DNA from: Planctomycetota bacterium
Lineage (GTDB): Bacteria > Planctomycetota > Planctomycetia > Pirellulales > UBA1268
Direction of reading: 5' to 3'
Assembly: GCA_003669255.1 (NCBI GenBank)
Contig: QWPO01000198.1
Span: 1 to 6,671, forward strand
Length of the DNA: 6,671 bases
Below, piece by piece: positions 1-6,400 of the stretch. Each line of letters starts with the position of its first letter. Positions within the stretch are counted from its first letter, which is position 1. Position numbers and translations under genes: made by a program. The notes beneath the pieces were generated by a model that was not told the DNA's origin, did no database searches, and saw only the letters and a list, made by a program, of their open reading frames with translations.

Positions 1-1106
1 TCGCCGCTGCGGTGGCTGGAGATCGAGGTGTAGCCGGCCCGATGGGCCATCTGTACCGCCGCGATCGTCTCGGTGAGGGTGCCGATCTGATTGACCTTCA
101 CGAGGATGCTGTTGGCCACGCCCTCGGCAATGCCGCGGGAGAGTCGGACCGAGTTGGTGACGAACAGGTCGTCGCCCACGAGTTGCACCTTCTCGCCGAG
201 CTTCTCGCTGATCAGCTTCCAGCCCTTCCAGTCGTCCTCGGAGCAGCCGTCTTCGATCGACATGATCGGGTACTTGCCCGCGAGGTCGGCGAGGAAGTTG
301 ACCATCCCTGCCGAGTCGATCTGCTTGCCCTCGATCGTGTAGGTGCCGCTCTTGGCGTCGTACATCTCGGTGGCGGCACAGTCGAGGGCAATCGCGATCT
401 GCTCACCCGGCTTGTAGCCGGCATTGGAGATCGCAGCCAGGATCACCTCGAGCGCCTCAGCGCAGGTGCCGATGTGCGGGGCAAAGCCGCCCTCGTCGCC
501 CACGGCGGTCGAGAGCTTCTTGTCCTTGAGCACCTTCTTGAGCGCGTGGAAGGTCTCGACGCCGGCCCGGAGGGCCTCGTCGAACGTGTCGAAGCCCAGC
601 GGCATCACCATGAACTCCTGCACGTCGAGCGGATTGTCGGCGTGGGCACCGCCGTTGATGATGTTCATCATGGGGGCGGGCAGGAGGCGGGCGGTGGCGC
701 CGCCGAGATAGCGGTAGAGCGGCAGGCCGCAGTGCTCGGCCGCCGCATGGGCGACGGCGAGCGAGACGCCGAGGATCGCGTTGGCACCGAGTTCCTTCTT
801 GTTGGGCGTGCCGTCGAGTTCGAGCATCAGTTCGTCGACGGTGGTCTGGTCGAGGGCGTCGCAGCCCTCGAGTTCCTCGGCGATCCGGGTGTTGACGTTC
901 TCGACCGCCTCGAGCACGCCCTTGCCGAGGTAGACGCTCTTGTCGCCGTCGCGCTTCTCCCAGGCCTCGTGGGCCCCGGTGCTGGCACCCGATGGCACCG
1001 CCGCCCGACCACTCGCGCCGTCGGCCAACGTTACATCGACCTCGATCGTGGGGTTGCCGCGGCTGTCGAGAATCTGACGGGCGTGGATGTCGACGATCGT
1101 GGACAT
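1..1106 (-). CDS. eno: Enolase (phosphopyruvate hydratase), C-terminus cut off by window edge
   Basis: Catalyses the reversible dehydration of 2-phosphoglycerate to phosphoenolpyruvate in cytoplasmic glycolysis and gluconeogenesis. Reading from ATG at 1106-1104 gives an uninterrupted 368 residues beginning MSTIVDIHARQILDSRGNPT, the standard enolase N-terminus. Family landmarks are all visible: the substrate-loop SGAST near residue 40, PMMNIINGG in the barrel domain, GDEGG with the catalytic acid E205, probable Mg2+ ligands D242 (ALDCAA), E285 (SIEDG) and D312 (GDDLFVTN), catalytic base K337 (ILVKVNQIG) and H365 (SSHRSGE). Family length is about 425-435 residues, so some 60 residues lie beyond position 1; this is window truncation, not a broken gene. 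The start is supported by GAGAGG six bases upstream and by the conserved N-terminus. It is transcribed divergently from ribE. Identity is essentially certain; only the C-terminus is unseen. Confidence 0.97.
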   Translation of the reverse strand, partial: MSTIVDIHARQILDSRGNPTIEVDVTLADGASGRAAVPSGASTGAHEAWEKRDGDKSVYLGKGVLEAVENVNTRIAEELEGCDALDQTTVDELMLELDGTPNKKELGANAILGVSLAVAHAAAEHCGLPLYRYLGGATARLLPAPMMNIINGGAHADNPLDVQEFMVMPLGFDTFDEALRAGVETFHALKKVLKDKKLSTAVGDEGGFAPHIGTCAEALEVILAAISNAGYKPGEQIAIALDCAATEMYDAKSGTYTIEGKQIDSAGMVNFLADLAGKYPIMSIEDGCSEDDWKGWKLISEKLGEKVQLVGDDLFVTNSVRLSRGIAEGVANSILVKVNQIGTLTETIAAVQMAHRAGYTSISSHRSG

Positions 1107-1118
1107 GAGAGGCCTCTC
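1107..1118 (-). promoter_or_regulatory. eno ribosome binding site inside a 12-bp palindrome
   Basis: Directly before the eno ATG the sequence is GAGAGGCCTCTC, a perfect 12-bp palindrome. Read on the minus strand, GAGAGG (1118-1113) is a Shine-Dalgarno-like sequence six bases from the start codon, which fixes the start. With no loop the palindrome cannot form a good hairpin within one RNA, so a regulatory role for the symmetry is only speculation. Confidence 0.6.
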
Positions 1119-1125
1119 GGGAGAA

Positions 1126-1155
1126 GGGTGGTGAATAGCGGGAAGGGGTGGTGAA
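1126..1155. repeat. Pair of 10-bp direct repeats with 20-bp period upstream of eno
   Basis: GGGTGGTGAA occurs at 1126-1135 and again exactly at 1146-1155, each preceded by a related GAAG-type stretch. The period of 20 bp is close to two helical turns, so the two copies would lie on about the same DNA face, as is common for tandem operator half-sites. On the eno strand they read TTCACCACCC and fall in the probable 5' leader, 20-50 bases before the start codon. They could be a binding site for a regulator or a small chance duplication; no known operator is recognised. Confidence 0.45.
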
Positions 1156-1194
1156 CGGGTCGTGCGGCGCGATGGCGGCCGCCGAAGCCGCCGC

Positions 1195-1222
1195 ATTGTG
1201 CCAGCCGCGCCCCGGGAAGCAA
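1195..1222 (-). promoter_or_regulatory. Weak candidate sigma-70-type promoter for eno
   Basis: On the minus strand TTGCTT (1222-1217) and CACAAT (1200-1195) are separated by 16 bases and match the -35 and -10 consensus at three and four of six positions. Transcription would start near 1188 and leave a leader of about 80 bases that contains the direct repeats. It is the best-looking pair in the divergent gap, but matches of this quality arise by chance, and promoter consensus in this lineage is not well known to me. Confidence 0.3.
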
Positions 1223-1324
1223 GGGCAAACCCGCCGTGGGGCAGCCCGCTGTCGCCCCGCCCCCGCCGCGGGTATTCTCGCATCTTCGCGTTTCACCGGC
1301 CCCATTCCCCGCCAGCCATCCCGC

Positions 1325-1924
1325 ATGTTCACCGGCCTTGTTGAATCACTCGGCCGCGTCGTCGAGGCCGTGCCAGAGCCGCCGGGGCTGCGGCTGGTGG
1401 TCGATGCGGATCAGGTGGCCACCGACGCATCCCTCGGCGACAGCATCTGCACCAGCGGCTGCTGTCTGTCGGTGGTGTGGATCGACGGATCGCGGCTCGT
1501 CTTTGAGCTCGGCCCCGAAACGCTGGCGCGGACGACCCTCGGTGGCCTGAAGCAGGGCGCCCCGGTCAATCTCGAGCGGTCGCTGCGGCTCTCCGACCGG
1601 CTCGGCGGCCACCTCGTCACCGGGCACGTCGACGGGATGGGACGGCTCGCGGCAAAGGTGCAGGAGGGTGACTGGGTCACGTGCCGGTTCACGGCCCCGC
1701 CGCAGCTCCTCGCGCAGATGGCAAGCAAGGGTTCGGTGGCGATCGACGGTGTGAGCCTCACGCTGGTCGATGTCACGCCCACGGAGTTCAGCGTGGCCCT
1801 GATCCCGCACACGCTCGCCCACACCACGCTTGGCTCGCTCGCCGTTGGTGACGGCGTGAATCTCGAGACCGACCTCGTCTTCAAATATGTCGACCGCTGG
1901 CTGGCGGCGAGGCAGCCTTCATGA
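1325..1924 (+). CDS. ribE: Riboflavin synthase, alpha subunit
   Basis: Converts two molecules of 6,7-dimethyl-8-ribityllumazine into riboflavin and a pyrimidinedione, the last step of vitamin B2 synthesis, in the cytoplasm. The 199-residue product starts MFTGLVE, the near-invariant family N-terminus, so ATG 1325 is chosen over the in-frame upstream GTG at 1148. The two homologous lumazine-binding barrels are visible: repeat one has GDSICTSGCCLSV (38-50), repeat two GSVAIDGVSLTLV (136-148), with GGHLVTGHVDG (94-104) between them. By remembered alignment to the E. coli enzyme, active-site F2, S40, C47, H96, H101, S144 and T146 are kept, while the T of the usual CCLT motif is S49. Length fits the family (about 195-215). 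No clear Shine-Dalgarno precedes the start. Its TGA overlaps the rsmA start. Some species call this gene ribC. Confidence 0.96.
   Translation: MFTGLVESLGRVVEAVPEPPGLRLVVDADQVATDASLGDSICTSGCCLSVVWIDGSRLVFELGPETLARTTLGGLKQGAPVNLERSLRLSDRLGGHLVTGHVDGMGRLAAKVQEGDWVTCRFTAPPQLLAQMASKGSVAIDGVSLTLVDVTPTEFSVALIPHTLAHTTLGSLAVGDGVNLETDLVFKYVDRWLAARQPS
1909..1912 (+). promoter_or_regulatory. Ribosome binding site for rsmA inside ribE
   Basis: GAGG lies within the last ribE codons, eight bases before the rsmA ATG at 1921. Together with the ATGA stop/start overlap at 1921-1924 it suggests that ribosomes finishing ribE can reinitiate on rsmA, keeping the two products in step. Confidence 0.5.
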
Positions 1925-2862
1925 CGCACGACCACACAACCGACCACGCCGCCGCGAGTCCGGCGCCACGGCAGACGACGGCTTACCTGAAAGACCTCTT
2001 CAAGCAGGTCGGCTTCACGATCGACGCCCGTCGCGGCCAGAACTTCCTCGTTGACCTGAATCTCGTCGATCTGCTCGTCCGCTCGGCTGTGATCGATCCC
2101 GCCGACGTGGTGCTCGAAGTCGGCACGGGCACCGGCGTGGTCACGGAGCGGACGAGTGCCGTGGCATCGCGTGTGATCGCAGCCGAGATCGATCAGCGAC
2201 TTGCCCAACTCGCCCGCGAGCGACTCGTTGAACGCGACAACGTGGTGCTCGTCGAAGGCGACGCCCTGGAAAGCAAGCACCGGTTCGCACCGGGACTGCT
2301 TGACGCCCTCGACGCCGCGCTTGCCGCATCTCCCCGCGGCCGACTCCTGCTCGTGTCGAACCTGCCGTACTGCGTGGCGACGCCCGTGATCTCCAACCTC
2401 CTCGCGCGGCCCAGGCCGTTTGACGTCGCGGTGGTGACGGTGCAGCGTGAGATGGCGGAGCGGATGACCGCCATCGCCGGCACCAGTTCCTACAACGCGC
2501 TCTCGGTGTGGGTCGGGGCCCAGTGCCGCGGCGAGATCATCCGCGTGCTGCCGCCGAGCGTCTTCTGGCCGCGGCCGAAGGTCGACTCCGCGATCGTGCG
2601 GCTCGACCTCGAGCCGGAACGGAGGGCGGCGATCGGCGACCTCGGCCGGTTCCACACCTTCGTCCGTGAGGTGTTCTGCCACCGCCGCAAGGTGCTCCGC
2701 GGCATTCTCCTGCGAATGGCGGGCGGCAAGAAGACCGACGCGGCCCACGCCACGGTCGAGCGGGCCTACACCACGCTCGACCTGCCGGCGAACATCCGCG
2801 CCGAAGACATCCCGCCGGACGACTTTGTGCGACTTGCGAAGGCCTTCTTCGGCGACGCGTGA
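1921..2862 (+). CDS. rsmA: 16S rRNA (adenine1518-N6/adenine1519-N6)-dimethyltransferase
   Basis: The KsgA/RsmA enzyme uses S-adenosylmethionine to dimethylate two adjacent adenines in the helix 45 loop of 16S rRNA, a late quality-control step in small-subunit assembly. The 313-residue product has the Rossmann-type methyltransferase order: RGQNFLVD (38-45), SAM-binding EVGTGTG (66-72), the acidic end of strand two (AAEID), GDALE, then the catalytic NLPY (147-150), followed by QREMAERM and the FWPRPKVDSAIVRL segment typical of this family. The C-terminal FVREVFCHRRKVLRG is the usual helical substrate domain. It is slightly long (family about 270-300) because of about 35 extra N-terminal residues rich in H, T and A. 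It overlaps ribE by four bases and so is probably co-transcribed with it; no clear terminator follows. Also known as ksgA. Confidence 0.95.
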   Translation: MTHDHTTDHAAASPAPRQTTAYLKDLFKQVGFTIDARRGQNFLVDLNLVDLLVRSAVIDPADVVLEVGTGTGVVTERTSAVASRVIAAEIDQRLAQLARERLVERDNVVLVEGDALESKHRFAPGLLDALDAALAASPRGRLLLVSNLPYCVATPVISNLLARPRPFDVAVVTVQREMAERMTAIAGTSSYNALSVWVGAQCRGEIIRVLPPSVFWPRPKVDSAIVRLDLEPERRAAIGDLGRFHTFVREVFCHRRKVLRGILLRMAGGKKTDAAHATVERAYTTLDLPANIRAEDIPPDDFVRLAKAFFGDA

Positions 2863-2946
2863 GAACGCGAGCCGGCGACGGGCTGCCAGTGCCCCTGAGC
2901 CTGGACGCTCGCTGCGGGCGTTGAGGAAGGCCGCACGGATCTGCGT

Positions 2947-2986
2947 GTGCAGGTTATGAGCGGGTGCAGGTTACCAACCTGCACCT
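2947..2986. repeat. Hairpin-forming repeat, first (diverged) copies
   Basis: GTGCAGGTTA appears at 2947-2956 and again at 2964-2973. The second occurrence starts an almost perfect hairpin: GGTGCAGGTT (2963-2972), loop ACC, AACCTGCACC (2976-2985), ten base pairs. The CAGGTT / AACCTG core is the same as in the tandem units that follow, so these look like diverged members of one family of short palindromic intergenic elements. Confidence 0.7.
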
Positions 2987-3065
2987 ACGTAACCGCAGGT
3001 TGGCAACCGTCCACGTAACCGCAGGTTGGTAACCGTCCACGTAGCCGCAGGTTGGCAACCTGCGG
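2987..3065. repeat. Three tandem 26-bp repeats ending in a 9-bp hairpin
   Basis: Units at 2987-3012, 3013-3038 and 3039-3064 each begin ACGTA, carry ACCGCAGGTTGG (GCCGCAGGTTGG in the third), then AACC. Units one and two differ at one base; unit three differs in its sixth base and in its end, which completes a perfect hairpin CCGCAGGTT-GGC-AACCTGCGG (3045-3065). In units one and two the same position reads AACCGTCC, leaving only a four-pair stem. No spacers, so not CRISPR. The arrangement resembles REP/BIME-like or miniature palindromic elements that multiply in intergenic DNA, similar in look to repeats I associate with planctomycete genomes. The hairpin is followed by A residues, not T, so it is not an intrinsic terminator for the plus strand. 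Confidence 0.85.
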
Positions 3066-3276
3066 AAAAAACCTGGTCCTCCTGCCGTTGGCGAGCCGTC
3101 TCGCCCCGGCCCTCAGCCGGATGTGGCTCGTGGGGGACGACCACCATTTTGGACGTCAGTTGGCCATCAGACTTTGCGCAGCCCCCCGCGCGATCGGCCA
3201 CAAACTGGCAAAATCCCGAGAGAAACTGCGTTTCGGCCGCCCCGTCCGCAATTACCGGTTGGTTGGGCAGGACGGC

Positions 3277-3282
3277 TAAAAT
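3277..3282 (+). promoter_or_regulatory. Weak -10-like box upstream of the fusion gene
   Basis: TAAAAT matches the sigma-70 -10 consensus at five of six positions in a locally A-rich patch of otherwise GC-rich DNA, about 120 bases before the GTG start. No good -35 sits 16-18 bases upstream; TTACCG at 3252-3257 is 19 bases away. It would give a leader of roughly 115 bases containing the hairpins at 3321-3382. Low confidence. Confidence 0.25.
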
Positions 3283-3320
3283 GTGGGCGACCAGGGGTTT
3301 TCCTGCCGACATCCCACGGT

Positions 3321-3382
3321 CGGGTCCACATGGGACTCCGGGTCTGTCCCGGTTCCCCGCGTGCCGACTCGCCGGGGGAACC
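3321..3382 (+). promoter_or_regulatory. Hairpin-rich leader just before the fusion gene's ribosome binding site
   Basis: The strongest element is GGTTCCCC (3351-3358) pairing with GGGGAACC (3375-3382), eight perfect pairs around a 16-base loop that can add a GCG/CGC pairing. Upstream, CCGGG (3338-3342) can pair with CCCGG (3348-3352), which shares two bases with the strong stem. GGGAC (3332-3336) can instead pair with GTCCC (3346-3350). These are partly exclusive foldings seven bases before the GGAGG, so they could affect translation. In GC-rich DNA such stems are not rare, so this is a candidate only. Confidence 0.3.
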
Positions 3383-3389
3383 AGATGGT

Positions 3390-3394
3390 GGAGG
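3390..3394 (+). promoter_or_regulatory. Ribosome binding site that fixes the GTG start of the fusion gene
   Basis: GGAGG, preceded by GGT, ends ten bases before GTG 3405. It is the only strong Shine-Dalgarno sequence in the area. It favours GTG 3405 over the in-frame ATG at 3330, which lacks such a site and would add 25 Gly/Pro/Arg-rich residues unlike a ligase N-terminus. Confidence 0.6.
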
Positions 3395-3404
3395 CCGTCC
3401 GCAC

Positions 3405-6400
3405 GTGATTCCGAATCCCACAACCGAGGCGTCTTTCGCCCCCACGATCGTTGACCTCCTGCGGCAGCGGGCGGCCTACCGGCCGCATGACCGCGCCTTC
3501 ACGTTCCTCGTCGACGGCGAGCACGAGGAACTCAACATCACCTACGCCCAGCTCGACCGGAAGGCCCGGGCAGTCGGGGCGTGGCTGATGGACAAGGGGA
3601 TGGTGGGCAAGCGGGTCCTCCTGCTCTATCCCTCCGGCCTCGACTTCATCGCCGCCTTCATGGGCTGCCTCTACGGCGGTGCGATCGCGGTGCCGGCGTA
3701 TCCGCCCCGTAAGAACCGCTCGGTGGAGCGGATCGAGGCGATTGCGGTCGACGCCGACGCCTCCGTGGCGCTCACCACCCGCGACGTGCTCGACCGCTTC
3801 GACAGCCTGCGTGCCGCCGCCCCGAGCCTCGAACACCTGATTTGGAAGGTCGACAGCGAACTCGAGCCGAGCTGGGCCGAACGCTGGGACCGCCCGGACA
3901 TCGACGGCGACACCCTCGCCTTCCTGCAATACACCAGCGGCTCCACCGGTACGCCCAAGGGCGTGATGCTGTCGCACGAGAACCTGCTCCACAACTCGCT
4001 GCGGATCATGCAGGCGTTCGAGATCACGCGGAGCCAGTCGGGCGTGTTCTGGCTGCCGAGCTTCCACGACATGGGCCTGATCGGCGGCATCCTCGTGCCG
4101 CTCTACGGGGGCAAGTTCAACGTCCTAATGTCGCCGGTGGCGTTTCTTCAGAAACCGCTGCGGTGGCTGCAGGCGATCTCCCGCTATCGCGCCACGATCA
4201 GCGGCGGGCCCAACTTTGCCTACGAACTCTGCGTGCGGAAGACCACGCCCGAGCAGCGGGCCACGCTCGATCTCTCCAGCTGGTCGCTCGCCTTCAATGG
4301 TGCCGAGCCCGTGCGGGCCGAGACGATCGACGCCTTCTGCGAGGCCTTCGCGCCGAGCGGGTTCCGTCGCGAGGCTTTCTTTCCGTGCTACGGACTCGCC
4401 GAGAGCACGCTGATGGTCACGGGTGGGATGAAATTTGAGCAGCCCGTGATCCGTTCCTTCGACGCCACCTCGATCGAGACCGGCACCGCGCAGCAGCGGC
4501 CGGCGAAGGCGGCGGGCGCCCGAAGGCTCGTGGGCAGCGGCCGCGAACTCGATGGCCAAGATGTGCTGATCGTCGATCCCCACACCAGCGAGGCACTGCC
4601 CCCGGGCCGCGTCGGCGAGATCTGGGTGAGCGGGCCGAGCGTGGCCCAGGGCTACTGGAACCGATCCGACGAGTCGGCTGCCACGTTCGGCGCGATGATC
4701 GCCCAGCCCGACGACGACGATGACACGGGGGCCGTCGCCAAGTGGCGGCCCAACCCCGGCCCCTACCTCCGCACCGGCGACCTCGGCTTCTTCGACTCGG
4801 GCGAGTTGTTCGTCACCGGCCGGCTCAAGGACCTGATCATCATCCGCGGTCGGAATCACTACCCGCAGGATCTCGAGCACACCGTGGAGGAGGCGAGCGA
4901 CCTCATCCGGGCGGGGTCTGTGGCCGCCTTCGCCGTCGACGTCGATGACCGCGAACGGGTGGTCGTCGTAGCGGAAATCGAGCGCGGCAAGAGAGATCCC
5001 CACGAGATCGCCGCTGCCTTCGAGGCGATTCGCAGCAAACTCGCCCGCGACCATGAAGTGGCCGCGGAGGGTATCGTGCTCGTGCGGCCCAACAGCGTTC
5101 CGAAAACGTCGAGCGGCAAGATCCAGCGGCACGCCTGCAAGCGGCAGTTTCTCGACGGCACCCTCGAGCTGGTCGAGCGGTTCGTCAGCTGGGAGCAGCC
5201 CGTCGTGCAGGCTCCCGCGGCCGCACCGGGCTCCGCAGCCGCCTCGGGCAGCGGTGCGCCCCGCCTCGCCCGCAACCGGCCCATCGGCGAGACCTCGCGG
5301 GCCCACCGCCCCGACCGCGAACTGCCGCAGGAGATCGTGCAGACGGTCTACGACCACGTCCGCCGCATCGCCAAGGAACGGGCCGGCAACCTCACGCTCG
5401 ACACCAACATCGTCGAACTCGGGCTCGATTCGCTGGAACGGATGGAGATCGTCGCCAGCCTCGAGGAGGCCTACGGAGCCCGCTTCCCCGAGCAGGTGCT
5501 GCCGCAGATCGAAACCTGCCGCGAGGTGACCGAGGCGATCATCGACCACATGCCCGCGGCGGCCAAGACGCCCTCGGAGCAGACCGTCCGCCTCGACACC
5601 GAACTCGGTGCCGACGTCTGGGACATCGCCCAGTTCCCGGAAGTGCGGGCGCTCGAGCAGAACTTCGCAATGGTCCGCGATGCAGGCCTCGAGAATCCCT
5701 ACTTCGGCGTCCACGAAGGACTCACCAACGACCGCACCACCATCGGCGGCCGCGAACTGGTCAGCTGGGCGACCTACAACTACCTCAGCATGTCGGGCGA
5801 GGCCGAGGTGGCGGCGGCGGCGAAGAACGCAGTCGATCGGTTTGGCACGAGCGTGTCGGCGAGTCGGCTGGTGTCGGGCGAGAAGACGATCCACCAGGAA
5901 CTCGAACGGGAAATCGCCCGCTTCGTCGGCACCGAGGACGCGATCACCTTCGTGGGCGGCCACGCCACCAACGAGACGGTGATCGGTCACGTGGTCGGCC
6001 CCGGCGACCTCGTGCTCCACGACGCCTTCTCACACAACAGCCTCCTTCAGGGGGCGCTCCTCTCGGGAGCCCGCCGCCGGCCGTTCCCGCACAACGACTA
6101 CGACGCCGCCGAGAAGCTCCTCTCCCAGATGCGGAGCCAATACCGCCGCGTGCTGGTGGTGATCGAGGGCATCTACAGCATGGACGGCGACTTCGCCGAA
6201 CTGCCGAAGTTCATCGGCCTCGCGAAGCGGCACAAGGCACTGCTGATGGTAGACGAGGCCCACTCGATCGGCGTGATGGGCGTTCGCGGCCGCGGGATCG
6301 GCGAGCACTTCGGCGTGAATCCGGAAGACGTCGACATCTGGATGGGCACGCTCTCCAAGGCGCTCGGCAGCTGCGGCGGCTACATCGCTGGCACGAAGAC

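Larger units (their letters stand above)
2863..3404. other. 542-bp intergenic region: repeat cluster plus leader of the next gene
   Basis: No convincing gene is seen on either strand; the open frames here have unlikely starts (such as TTG), run through the repeats, and give composition-driven peptides rich in W, P and R. From left to right: about 80 bases with no recognisable signal after rsmA; a repeat cluster (2947-3065) followed by six A residues; about 200 bases of featureless sequence with short A-rich patches; a weak -10-like TAAAAT at 3277-3282; and a hairpin-rich stretch (3321-3382) leading to the ribosome binding site of the large fusion gene. No transposase remnants, tRNA or known riboswitch core is recognised. 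Confidence 0.7.

Noticed and set aside
12..1154. 380-codon plus-strand open frame opposite eno
   Set aside because: Antisense shadow of an unmistakable enolase; its residues track the complement of the eno codons and show no family motifs.
1148..1324. 59-residue N-terminal extension of ribE from a GTG start
   Set aside because: Riboflavin synthases begin at MFTG; the extension is composition-driven and would remove the conserved terminus whose F2 lines the active site.
1107..1324. FMN riboswitch upstream of ribE
   Set aside because: None of the conserved RFN-element blocks is recognisable in the 218-bp gap, which is also short to hold one together with the eno leader.
2987..3065. Tandem 26-bp units as a CRISPR array
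   Set aside because: Units abut each other with no unique spacers, and no cas gene is in the window.
3045..3071. Hairpin followed by a six-base homopolymer as an intrinsic terminator
   Set aside because: The tract is A on the plus strand after the stem; for minus-strand transcripts the T tract comes before the stem. Neither gives a stem followed by U residues.
3330..3404. Alternative ATG start 25 codons upstream for the FAAL-ACP-AOS gene
   Set aside because: No Shine-Dalgarno before it, the added residues are Gly/Pro/Arg-rich and unlike a ligase, and GTG 3405 has GGAGG at an acceptable distance. Not fully excluded.
2971..3454. Small open frames on both strands across the repeat region (2971-3423 minus, 3026-3454 plus)
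   Set aside because: They read through the palindromic repeats, have poor starts and no domain features, and one overlaps the fusion gene start; best explained as chance.
4125..6020. Long open frame of 631 codons on the minus strand opposite the fusion gene
   Set aside because: It lies wholly antisense to a frame with clear FAAL, ACP and AOS motifs; GC-rich coding DNA often leaves such antisense frames open, and its product shows no recognisable domain.
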